From contig NZ_FWXF01000008.1 of NCBI RefSeq assembly GCF_900176285.1, positions 62,001 to 126,000 on the forward strand: DNA of 64,000 nt, written 5' to 3'. Of the stretch, positions 56,354 through 64,000 are shown in pieces. The translations under genes were made by a program, and so were the position numbers. The notes under the pieces were generated by a model. It searched no databases and was not told where the DNA came from. It saw only the letters and a program-made list of their open reading frames with translations. Origin of the DNA: Desulfacinum hydrothermale DSM 13146. Lineage in GTDB: Bacteria; Desulfobacterota; Syntrophobacteria; Syntrophobacterales; DSM-9756. How positions within the stretch are numbered: the first letter of the stretch is position 1; each line of letters starts with the position of its first letter.

Positions 56354-57244
56354 TTACATGGCCCGTTCCATGGTCCATGCCGTTTTGGTTTTGTGTTTTT
56401 CAAAGATCTGTTGGAGCGGGCGTCCTTCCCACGGTGGATCTTCCTGGGCCAATTCCATGAGCCGGCAGATGGTCGGAGCCGTATCCAGGACCGAGACGGG
56501 GCCTTCAATAGGACAATCCTCACGGATGGATGGGCCTCGGCAGATCCACGGGATGGTCAGCACCTCAGGATGGGATGCCTCATGATCGTGGCCTCTGCCG
56601 CCGTGATCGCTTTGGACCAGGAGATTGTACCGTTGGTCCAAGCCTGATTCGCTAAGAGTGCGCACCAGATAGCCCACTGCCGCATCCGCCTTCTCAAGTT
56701 GCTTCATGTAAGCCGGAGACATAAAACCGTGGCTGTGGGCGACCAGGTCCACCGTTCCCAGGTAAAGGAAACAAAAGTCGGGATGCCGGCGCCGGATGAA
56801 GGATGCGGCGGAGGCCGCCATTCGATAGTCGCTGTCAGGGTCGCCTTCCGGTGAGGAGAAAAGGCAGTAGCGCAACGAGCCCGGCTTTCCCAAGGCCCTC
56901 AGGTTTTCCCAGTTGTAAAAAGCAGAGGAATACTTGCCGTGCCGGGCCAGCACATCCAGGAGGCTCACTGTGTCCCCGGCGGGTTGGGGGCGATCACAAT
57001 TGTTGAGTACGCCGTGACGCGAAGGAGGCACCGAAGTAAAGATGCTGAAGTGCACGGGAAGGGTCAAGCTGGGAAAGACGGTCTGAGCCTTCAGTGTCCA
57101 GGCCCCATGGTCCATTAAACGGCAGAGGTTGGGAGTAGTCCGGTCCGATAGGGCGTCGGGCCGCATGGCGTCGATCACCACAAGGATCATTCCCGGTGGT
57201 CCCATCTGTAGCTTTCCGCTCTCTCTAAATGATCGGCCCATCAT
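56354..57244 (-). CDS. type I phosphodiesterase / nucleotide pyrophosphatase-like protein
   Basis: 296 residues of the alkaline-phosphatase superfamily. Metal and nucleophile motifs: DAMRPD near the start, a Thr nucleophile in FPSLTLPVH, HSHG, and SDHGGRGHDH. It hydrolyses phosphodiesters or phosphomonoesters; the substrate is unknown. The ATG 57244 has AGGAG 7 nt upstream. No signal peptide seen. Confidence 0.88.
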   Translation of the reverse strand: MMGRSFRESGKLQMGPPGMILVVIDAMRPDALSDRTTPNLCRLMDHGAWTLKAQTVFPSLTLPVHFSIFTSVPPSRHGVLNNCDRPQPAGDTVSLLDVLARHGKYSSAFYNWENLRALGKPGSLRYCLFSSPEGDPDSDYRMAASAASFIRRRHPDFCFLYLGTVDLVAHSHGFMSPAYMKQLEKADAAVGYLVRTLSESGLDQRYNLLVQSDHGGRGHDHEASHPEVLTIPWICRGPSIREDCPIEGPVSVLDTAPTICRLMELAQEDPPWEGRPLQQIFEKHKTKTAWTMERAM

Positions 57245-57274
57245 AGTGCGACTCCTGAACAGGGATTCATGCCC

Positions 57275-57289
57275 GATACATGATGTATC
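57275..57289. repeat. 15-bp palindrome upstream of the phosphodiesterase gene
   Basis: GATACAT-G-ATGTATC, a perfect 7-1-7 palindrome centred about 38 bp upstream of the leftward start, in a 270-bp divergent gap. Size and position suit a transcription-factor operator. Confidence 0.5.
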
Positions 57290-57307
57290 CTTCCGCTTTT
57301 CAGTGAG

Positions 57308-57333
57308 AATTGGACACACCGTGGACTCCAATT
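57308..57333. repeat. second inverted repeat in the same gap
   Basis: AATTGGA (57308-57314) and TCCAATT (57327-57333) are exact complements 12 bp apart, 18 bp from the palindrome. No promoter is clear next to them. Confidence 0.4.
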
Positions 57334-57514
57334 GTTTCCTTTTCGTGTCGTTTTTGAGACATCTCGGGGACTCCGTGGCCGGATGGGAAAAAGAAAGTGG
57401 GAGATCGCGAAACCGTGATTTCAGCGTTTCGTAACGGAACTGTCAGATTCAACCGCCATCGTGGATGACGCATTGTGCCAGCTCCGGATTCCATGTCCTG
57501 CGCAAAGGAAGCTC

Positions 57515-58708
57515 ATGGTACCCATCAAAATCTGCGATGTGATTCAGTTCCACAGCCCGCTGAGCGGCGGCATCAAGAGATATGTGACCGACAAGGCCAG
57601 GTTTTTTGCGGATCGGCAGGACGTGGAACATTGCGTGATTGTTCCCGGAGCCCGGGATGGCGTGCAGGCGTACGGCCGTTCGCGCTTTTACTCCATCCGT
57701 TCGGTGCCTTTGGTGGGCGCCGTAGGCTACCGACTGTTACTTTCCCGCTGGAAAATCCTTCGCATTCTTGAATCGGAAACCCCCCACATCGTGGAGATCG
57801 GCGACCCCTACTATTCGGCTTGGGTGGCGCTGGAATACGCCCGCAAGGCCAAGATCCCCACCGTGGGTTACTACCATTCCGATTTTCCCAGGGCCTTGGG
57901 GCGTACTGTGCGCAAGTATTTCGGCCCCACGTCGGCCCGTCTGGCCTCGGTCTATGTGCACGGCTATTTGAGACGTCTTTACACGCGGATGGACGCCACG
58001 GCAGCCGCCACGGCCAAGGGGTGCACCATCTTGGGAAAGCTCGGTGTTCGGGGTACTCGCATCATTCCCCTGGGAATGGATCCTGAGACCTTCCGACCAC
58101 AAGGGGGGCGGGATTCCATGCGACAGAAACTGGGGGTTTCGGGATCGTCCCGGCTCATCCTTTACGTGGGCCGTCTCGCCTGGGAAAAGCACGTCAATGG
58201 CCTCATCCCCATGATGGATCTTCTGCGCCGGCGAGGCGTCCACGGTCATCTTTTGTTCGTGGGGGACGGGCCATTGCGATCCAAACTGGAGAAGGCTTCG
58301 CTGAGTCGGCCCTACGTGAGCCTGCTGCCCTTTTGTACCTCCAGGGAAAGGCTCGCCCACATCTATTCTGCAGCCGATCTTTGTGTCTATCCCGGAACCA
58401 GTGAAACCTTTGGGTACGTGGCCGCCGAGGCTCAGGCGTGCGGTACGCCGGTTTTGGTGGTGGCCGGCGGGGGCGCCGATGATATCCTGACTGGCGAGAG
58501 GCGCCCCATCGTGGCCCGCTCCCCCGACCCGGAAGACTTGGCCCAGGCGGCCTACGAGGCACTGCAGGCGCCGGAATCCGACTCGTCGCGTTGGGAGCGG
58601 CATCGACGCATGGTCACGCACTTTTCCTGGAACCGCACCTTTTTAACCCTATTGGAGCTTTATCGGGAGTTGGCCGAAGCTCCGCTGTCCGGCTCCAGAG
58701 ACGGTTAG
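57515..58708 (+). CDS. GT4-type glycosyltransferase
   Basis: 397 residues with an N-terminal glycosyltransferase-4 domain and the retaining GT-B C-terminal domain (VGRLAWEKHVNGL, PGTSETFGYVAAEAQACGTPV). Uses a nucleotide-sugar donor; acceptor unknown. The ATG 57515 follows AAGGA; earlier in-frame sequence is not conserved-looking. It may modify lipid or polysaccharide, possibly as a phosphorus-saving glycolipid enzyme. Confidence 0.9.
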   Translation: MVPIKICDVIQFHSPLSGGIKRYVTDKARFFADRQDVEHCVIVPGARDGVQAYGRSRFYSIRSVPLVGAVGYRLLLSRWKILRILESETPHIVEIGDPYYSAWVALEYARKAKIPTVGYYHSDFPRALGRTVRKYFGPTSARLASVYVHGYLRRLYTRMDATAAATAKGCTILGKLGVRGTRIIPLGMDPETFRPQGGRDSMRQKLGVSGSSRLILYVGRLAWEKHVNGLIPMMDLLRRRGVHGHLLFVGDGPLRSKLEKASLSRPYVSLLPFCTSRERLAHIYSAADLCVYPGTSETFGYVAAEAQACGTPVLVVAGGGADDILTGERRPIVARSPDPEDLAQAAYEALQAPESDSSRWERHRRMVTHFSWNRTFLTLLELYRELAEAPLSGSRDG

Positions 58709-58932
58709 AAATCGTCCCACGTTGTCACCTCTTTTTGAACTTCCTGACACATTTTCTTCACCGTCAAACGATAGAGGCAAACACATATCCGACTCGATGA
58801 CGGAGGCCGTCGGTTCATGTGGCCGGGGACGGGCCTACGGTTCTTGCAGCCGGCTCCCCCGAGCGTGGTGGATCCCAAAAGGCGGGCGGCGGTCTCTCCC
58901 CGTTAGGTTTTGTGAATTTGGGAGGAGCAAAG

Positions 58933-60072
58933 ATGCACGACGGTATCCTTTTGGAACGACGTAAGTTTCTTCAACTGGGGCTCATGGCGGGGGGAGTGGC
59001 GGCGCTGCACGTCGCCCTGCCCCAGGCCTCAGCGGCGCAACTGAGGACGATCACCCTGGAGGAATGCCTGGCTTTGAGTCCCCTGGAGATGGCGAAACGA
59101 TCGGAAATCGTCATGCAATCCTGGGACTTCCTGCGCCAGGCTGTTTCGGAGATCCGGAACGACTCTCTGCGTCAGGCTGTTTTCCAGATTCTGAACAATC
59201 CGGCTCCCACCTTTACCGAGGCGCTGAGCTCGGAAAAGGATCGGAAAGAGGTCTACGCCCAACTGCAGACACAAGGGGCGGTGGATCAAATCGCCTTTGA
59301 CCAGTTTCTTGCTCCGGTGGACGATCCCCGCAAATCCCCGTGGCCTTTCCTGGCGGGCCCGGGCAGCGGCTACCAGAGCCATCACGCCTACCCGGGCGGG
59401 CTCGTCACCCACACTGCGCTCAACACCAAGGTCTCTCTCAGCCTCTGGGAACACTACAAGACCGTCTATGGCTTCCACCTGGACCGGGATGTGGTGATCG
59501 CCTCGCAGGTGCTCCACGATCTGCACAAACCGTGGGTTTTCCAATGGCAACCAAACGGTGAGTCCCGTACTGAACGAAAACTGGCCGGAACCGGCGAACA
59601 CCATGTGTACAGCATTGCGGAAAGCCTACACCGCGGTCTTCCTGTGGAGGTGTGCGTGGCCCAGGCCTGTGCCCACAACCACCCGGGCTTTCCAAAGGAT
59701 GAGGAAGCGCCGGTGCGCTGGCTTAAGGCCGCTGCGACCCTCACCGGGAAGGACCCAGTGAAAACAGGCCTGCTGGATTCGGATGGCAGGACCTTGCCTG
59801 TGCCGCGGCGCATGGAAAATTTCGTCTGTCATCTGGGAGACCACGACTGGGTGCTGACCGTACCGGCCGCCAAGTGGGTGATCGAGGAGATGAAGCAAAT
59901 CGCCGTAAAAGACTACGGCATGTCGGAGGCGGATCTGAAGGGATCCCGGTTCAATCAATTGAGAAACTACGTCTTTTCCCAGGCTTCCATCATGGGCCTT
60001 TACCACGTGCTGAGCACGCGGGGTGCGGAGGCGCTTTCCCACACGGTGCAATCCGTGGTGGTTCGGTCTTAA
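58933..60072 (+). CDS. Tat-exported HD-domain phosphohydrolase-like protein
   Basis: 379 residues. A twin-arginine signal (ERRKFLQLG, R9-R10, then a hydrophobic stretch to ASAA) indicates export in folded form. The body has HD-domain features: QSHHAYPGGLVTHTALN and ASQVLHDLHKPW, a later HDW motif. HD enzymes normally act inside the cell, so a periplasmic one is unusual. GGGAGGAG lies 5 nt before the ATG. phoA follows after 56 bp. Confidence 0.87.
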   Translation: MHDGILLERRKFLQLGLMAGGVAALHVALPQASAAQLRTITLEECLALSPLEMAKRSEIVMQSWDFLRQAVSEIRNDSLRQAVFQILNNPAPTFTEALSSEKDRKEVYAQLQTQGAVDQIAFDQFLAPVDDPRKSPWPFLAGPGSGYQSHHAYPGGLVTHTALNTKVSLSLWEHYKTVYGFHLDRDVVIASQVLHDLHKPWVFQWQPNGESRTERKLAGTGEHHVYSIAESLHRGLPVEVCVAQACAHNHPGFPKDEEAPVRWLKAAATLTGKDPVKTGLLDSDGRTLPVPRRMENFVCHLGDHDWVLTVPAAKWVIEEMKQIAVKDYGMSEADLKGSRFNQLRNYVFSQASIMGLYHVLSTRGAEALSHTVQSVVVRS

Positions 60073-60128
60073 AAAGGTCGGTGTGATCCAAAGAATCGTC
60101 ATGGGAAAGAGAAGGGAGGAGGAACACA

Positions 60129-61634
60129 ATGCGTGTCAACATGGTGCGAGCGAGTCATTTTTCCAAGGTGCTGGTCCTGTTCGGGCTCGGGGCCCTTTTG
60201 GCTCTGCAGCCCCAAGGGGCGACGTGGGCAGCCGATGGTTACATCCAAACGGCCAAATATATTTTCTTCTTTATTGGAGACGGGATGGGCATTCCCCAGC
60301 GGGCGGCCGCCTCGGCCTACACCGGAAAGCCCCTCACCGTGGACACCTTCCCGGCCCAAGGGGTCACCACCACCGCCGCGTTCGACCGCTTCATCACAGG
60401 TTCCGCAGCGGCGGCCACTGCAATGGCGTCGGGAATTAAGACGAAGATCGGTTATGTGGGGCTGGATCCCCAGCTGAGGCCGGTCAAGACGGTGGCCGAA
60501 ATGGCCAAAGGGCAGGGAAAGAAGGTGGGCGTCATTTCCAGCGTGAGCATCGATCATGCCACACCGGCGGCCTTTTATGCGCACGTACCCTCCCGCAGCA
60601 TGTATCATGAAATCGGCATGGCCTTGGTCAAGAGCGGTTTCGATTTCTTCGGGGGCGGCGGTTTCAAGGATCCCGAGGGCAAGAAGTCCAAGGCTCCCCA
60701 GGGCAACGTGCTGAAGGCGGCTCGTGCGGCCGGCTACACCCTGGTGAACAACAAGCAGGACTTCATGGCCCTGAAGCGTTCCCCCGGCCTCAAGGTGATC
60801 GCCGTCAACCCCTGGCTTCAGGATAGCGCCGCCTTGCCTTACCACATCGACCGAAGGCCCCAAGACATCTCCCTGAGCGAATTCACTGAAAAAGCCGTGG
60901 AACTTCTGGACAATCCACAGGGATTTTTCCTCATGGTGGAAGGTGGCAAGATCGACTGGGCCTGCCATGCCAACGATGCTGTGAGCGCCATTCAGGACAC
61001 CTTGGCCTTCGATGAGGCGGTGCAGGTGGCCCTGCGTTTCTACGAAAAACACCCCCGGGAAACGCTCATCGTGGTGACGGGCGATCATGAGTGCGGCGGA
61101 CTCACCCTGGGATTTGCCGGAACCAAGTATGAGACGGAATTCAACATGCTCAAGCACCAGGACACGTCCTTTAAGAAATTCAGCGCCGAGGTCTTGAAAA
61201 AGTTCCGACAGAAATGCGGTGCCGACTGCAGCTTCGAAAAGATCAAGCCCGTTATCACCGCCCATTTCGGATTGAAGTTCACCGGAGATCCCCAATCGGA
61301 TCCTCTGGTGGTCAAACCGTACCAGGAAGCGCTGCTACGGCAGGCCTTTGAACGATCCATGGCCGGGGAACGGATCCACTCGGACGACCCCGGAACCTAC
61401 CTCCTGTATGGGAGCTACGATCCGCTCACCGTGACCATCACCCATGTGCTCAACAACAACGCCGGACTCGCCTGGACTTCGTTTAAGCACACGGGAGTGC
61501 CCGTCACCACATCGGCCATCGGGGTGGGTGCGGAACTCTTCAACGGCTACTTTGACAACACGGATCTGGCCAAGAAGGTTATGTCCGTCATGGGGTTGAG
61601 CCCTCAGGTCGTTTACATGGCCGATGCGGCCTGA
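60129..61634 (+). CDS. phoA: alkaline phosphatase
   Basis: Periplasmic phosphomonoesterase, 501 residues, with a Sec signal peptide (cleavage near residue 35). Zinc and magnesium motifs: FFIGDGMG (D51), the nucleophile S92 in ITGSAAAATAMASG, VEGGKIDWACHAND, TGDHECGGLTLG and HTGVPV. The residue before the nucleophile is Gly where E. coli has Asp101. GGAGGA precedes the ATG. A strong terminator follows. Confidence 0.96.
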   Translation: MRVNMVRASHFSKVLVLFGLGALLALQPQGATWAADGYIQTAKYIFFFIGDGMGIPQRAAASAYTGKPLTVDTFPAQGVTTTAAFDRFITGSAAAATAMASGIKTKIGYVGLDPQLRPVKTVAEMAKGQGKKVGVISSVSIDHATPAAFYAHVPSRSMYHEIGMALVKSGFDFFGGGGFKDPEGKKSKAPQGNVLKAARAAGYTLVNNKQDFMALKRSPGLKVIAVNPWLQDSAALPYHIDRRPQDISLSEFTEKAVELLDNPQGFFLMVEGGKIDWACHANDAVSAIQDTLAFDEAVQVALRFYEKHPRETLIVVTGDHECGGLTLGFAGTKYETEFNMLKHQDTSFKKFSAEVLKKFRQKCGADCSFEKIKPVITAHFGLKFTGDPQSDPLVVKPYQEALLRQAFERSMAGERIHSDDPGTYLLYGSYDPLTVTITHVLNNNAGLAWTSFKHTGVPVTTSAIGVGAELFNGYFDNTDLAKKVMSVMGLSPQVVYMADAA

Positions 61635-61674
61635 GCCCTTTCTGTCCCGTCTTAAAATAGGGCCCATGCAAGGC

Positions 61675-61711
61675 AGCGGAGACGCCGGAAACCGTCTCCG
61701 CTCGTCTTTTT
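61675..61711 (+). terminator. rho-independent terminator after phoA
   Basis: A 10-bp stem (AGCGGAGACG / CGTCTCCGCT) with an 8-nt loop is followed by TCTTTTT. It lies between phoA and the next same-strand gene, only 18 bp before that gene's start. Confidence 0.82.
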
Positions 61712-61728
61712 CAAGGAAAGGAGGTCTT

Positions 61729-62931
61729 ATGGAGGGCCTTTGGCGGCGGCGCGTGGCGGCCCTATGCGCTCTGGTCTGTCTCACGGCGGCTTGTTTCTTC
61801 TTTCCGTCCCCCTATGGCGATCGCGTGGACGGTCGGGCTGTTCGATGCGTTGGGCGCGTCGTGGCTGCGGATGATTCGCAGATCCACCAGTTGGGACTGA
61901 TTCGCAAGGGCTCCCAGCTGCTTTCGCTCATGATCGAAGACGGTCCTTTCGAAGGCAGGCGCGTACAGGCCGTGAACCAGTTGCTGGGGCGAATGGACAT
62001 CGACAAGGTTTTCCGGCCCGGAGACCGAGCTCTGGTGGTCTTGTCTCTCAATGCCAAGGGGGGCATCGTCTTTGTGGCCGCTCAGGACCATTGGCGCATC
62101 GGTTGGGAAGTGGGCCTTCTGGGCCTCTTTTGCCTGCTGCCTCTGGCCTTCGCCGGCTGGACGGGGGCCAAGGCTTTGGGATCCTTCCTCTTTTCCGCCG
62201 TATTGATATGGCGTGTCATGATCCCCGCCTTCCTAAAGGGTTGGGATCCCGTGCCCGTGGCCTTGGCGGCCACGTCGCTCCTGACCGCAGTGATCATCTT
62301 CATGGTGGCGGGATTCAGCCGGCGGGGTTGGACGGCCTTCCTGGGGGCCATGCTGGGAGTGGTCACCAGCTGCGTGCTGGCCGTGGTCTTTGTGCCGCTT
62401 TTCCACGCCAACGGAGCGGTGCTCCCCTTTTCCGAAACCATGCTCTACGCGGGATATGCCCATTTGAGCCTGGCGCGGCTCTTCACGGCGGCCATTTTCG
62501 TGGCGGCCTCCGGGGCCCTCATGGACCTGGCCATGGATGTGGCGTCGGCTATGGAGGAGGTGGCACGGGCCCGGCCGGACTATTCCTTCTCTCGGTTGCT
62601 GTCCAGCGGGCTCCATGTGGGCCGGGCCGTGGTGGGCACCATGACCACGACCCTGCTGCTGGCCTATTCGGGCGGTTACATGACGCTGCTGATGGCCTTC
62701 ATGGCCCAGGGGGTGCCGGTGGTCAATCTCATGAACCATGTCTACGTGGCATCGGAAATCTTGAAGACCCTGGTGGGAAGCTTCGGCCTGGTGACCGTGG
62801 CGCCCTTCACGGCCGTGGTCGGTGCGTTTGTCTACGGGCGCACGTGGGGTGCAACGGCCTTCCGGCGAAACCTGAAGGCGCTGGGAGCCGCATTCATCGG
62901 CAAAAGATCCGCATTGGACGTGGAGCGCTGA
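61729..62931 (+). CDS. YibE/F-family membrane protein
   Basis: 400 residues: an N-terminal membrane segment, a periplasmic beta-rich region (about 30-150) and about seven membrane segments with the MDLAMDVASAMEEV region typical of YibE/F. Transport function is not established. AAAGGAGG precedes ATG 61729. The phoA terminator just upstream means expression needs readthrough or a promoter hidden in phoA. Confidence 0.85.
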   Translation: MEGLWRRRVAALCALVCLTAACFFFPSPYGDRVDGRAVRCVGRVVAADDSQIHQLGLIRKGSQLLSLMIEDGPFEGRRVQAVNQLLGRMDIDKVFRPGDRALVVLSLNAKGGIVFVAAQDHWRIGWEVGLLGLFCLLPLAFAGWTGAKALGSFLFSAVLIWRVMIPAFLKGWDPVPVALAATSLLTAVIIFMVAGFSRRGWTAFLGAMLGVVTSCVLAVVFVPLFHANGAVLPFSETMLYAGYAHLSLARLFTAAIFVAASGALMDLAMDVASAMEEVARARPDYSFSRLLSSGLHVGRAVVGTMTTTLLLAYSGGYMTLLMAFMAQGVPVVNLMNHVYVASEILKTLVGSFGLVTVAPFTAVVGAFVYGRTWGATAFRRNLKALGAAFIGKRSALDVER

Positions 62932-62997
62932 AGAGGTGAGGCGGACGCAGGATCATGGGAATTCTGGTGTCAAAAGATCTGTGCAGGAGCCGTTTGA

Positions 62998-64000
62998 TCA
63001 AGCAGCTTTGGCCGTCCGGCAACGCCCTGCGTGCCAGGCCAGGTAGGACCGTGCGTTTTCTTTACCCATGGTCTTTTCCAGCAGTTTGTAATCTCCCTGG
63101 GTGAGATCCACCATGACCAGAACGTCCAAGGCGTTGGAAAACCGGGGATCCACGTTGAACCCCAGGACCGTTCCCCCCACTTTGAGGTAGTGCCTCAACA
63201 GGACGGGCAGGGATCGTTTCCGGTCTTCCAGGTCTGCCACCAGTTCCGAAAAAAGATCCACGTCTCCCAGGCCGCGGCACAGGAGCCTGGTGTCCCAAGG
63301 CGCGGATGGGGTGAAACGCGGTGGTTTCCGCGCCCGAACCCAGCGCCCCAGGTCCCAGCTGAAGTAGTGGGCCTGCAGAACGGACTGGATCAGATGGCGG
63401 GATAACACGTGGTAGTCATCACTGATGCTCACCGGCCCGATCAGGTGGGTGTAGATCCGCCGTCGGGCCACATACCGGCCGATCCCTTTCCACAAGAGCC
63501 ATAAAGGGGCGTAAGCCTTTTGGTATTCCGGGCGCACGAAGGATCGGCCCAATTCCAGACTTGTCTGCAAGAGATGGCAAATGGCCGGCTTGTATGTAAA
63601 GAGTGTATGGGTGTAGAGCCCCGAAAGTCCGAACCGCCTGAGAATCTGATCGGCCCTTGCGATGCGGTAGGCTCCCACCACGTGACGTTCCACCTGGTGC
63701 CAAACAAAGAGATGTTCGTAGTAGGCATCGAAGCGGTCCAGATCGATGGATCGGCCGGTTCCTTCACCCGCATTGCGAAAGGCGATCTCGCGCAATCGCC
63801 CGATTTCGCGCATCACGTGAGGGATCCGTTGGGCGGTGGTGCAGTAGACGCGGTAGGGACCCGATTGGAGCAGGGAATCCGTATCGGGCAAGCACCGCAC
63901 GTCCTGTTCAAGCAGTTCCGCCGGCACGGAGGGCGCCACGGGGGAACGTTGCAGCAGAGGCCGGGACGACGTGGCGTGGGGAGAAAAACCCGTTCGAGTG
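62998..64000 (-). CDS. GNAT-type acyltransferase / hemolysin-like protein, 5' partial
   Basis: The frame stays open to the right edge, upstream of the first possible start (GTG 63939). The visible part has the motifs IPHVMREIGRLREIAFR and GEGTGRSIDLDRFDAYYEHLF, known from the acyl-ACP-dependent GNAT domain fused behind a PlsC acyltransferase. The preceding residues (RPLLQRSPVAP) look like a linker, so an N-terminal PlsC domain is probably outside the window. Role in lipid synthesis is inferred. Confidence 0.8.
   Translation of the reverse strand, partial: TRTGFSPHATSSRPLLQRSPVAPSVPAELLEQDVRCLPDTDSLLQSGPYRVYCTTAQRIPHVMREIGRLREIAFRNAGEGTGRSIDLDRFDAYYEHLFVWHQVERHVVGAYRIARADQILRRFGLSGLYTHTLFTYKPAICHLLQTSLELGRSFVRPEYQKAYAPLWLLWKGIGRYVARRRIYTHLIGPVSISDDYHVLSRHLIQSVLQAHYFSWDLGRWVRARKPPRFTPSAPWDTRLLCRGLGDVDLFSELVADLEDRKRSLPVLLRHYLKVGGTVLGFNVDPRFSNALDVLVMVDLTQGDYKLLEKTMGKENARSYLAWHAGRCRTAKAA

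Noticed and set aside
58720-58780. Pho box before the Tat-HD and phoA genes
   Set aside because: TTGTCAC and CTGACAC elements exist, but the repeat spacing is wrong.

Overview
The window is GC-rich bacterial chromosome with almost no non-coding space. The mix of genes points to an anaerobic deltaproteobacterial sulfate reducer, probably of the Syntrophobacter/Desulfacinum type. The clues are tandem HdrA-like flavoproteins with an MvhD-type subunit, folD and fhs of the reductive acetyl-CoA (Wood-Ljungdahl) methyl branch, long Gram-negative-type GyrB and YidC, and two DksA proteins. The taxon is inferred from content, not from a search. I see no rRNA, tRNA, CRISPR array, insertion sequence or prophage.

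Left part (1-9072): two HdrA-like proteins (the first cut by the window edge) and MvhD form a rightward electron-transfer cluster that ends at a strong hairpin terminator. Facing it are fhs and folD, transcribed leftward. Together they suggest soluble electron bifurcation or confurcation linked to C1 metabolism.

Middle part (9073-41394): this resembles an origin neighbourhood that has been opened up. dnaN, gyrB, gyrA and gpsA come first, without dnaA or recF. Then come a cytosolic histidine kinase, a 1570-residue protein of unknown function, pgpA, a VanZ-like protein, two trypsin-like proteases, an atypical crotonase and gpmI. The classical rpmH-rnpA-yidD-yidC-jag-mnmE-rsmG block follows. An NAD-salvage pair (pncA, pncB) lies on the opposite strand, then a small gene, a perfect parS site, parA and parB, and on into cobU, cobS and birA.

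Right part (41391-64000): this is a phosphorus-acquisition region. A rightward C-P lyase operon runs acetyltransferase-phnM-phnC-phnD-phnE-TIM barrel-phnG-H-I-J-K-L-DksA-like. It has no phnF, phnN or phnP. A leftward group holds a phosphodiesterase-like enzyme, a tiny membrane protein, PhoH, the phosphonate-type hexapeptide transferase and an arsenate reductase-like phosphatase. A second rightward group holds a glycosyltransferase, a Tat-exported HD-domain protein, alkaline phosphatase and a YibE/F-like membrane protein. The window ends in a truncated GNAT-type acyltransferase.

The best candidates for something new are the TIM-barrel protein set in the C-P lyase operon where the downstream sugar-phosphate enzymes are missing, the DksA-like protein overlapping the end of phnL, the secreted HD-domain protein next to alkaline phosphatase, the 1570-residue protein paired with a histidine kinase, and the 12-bp perfect inverted repeat in the gyrB leader.
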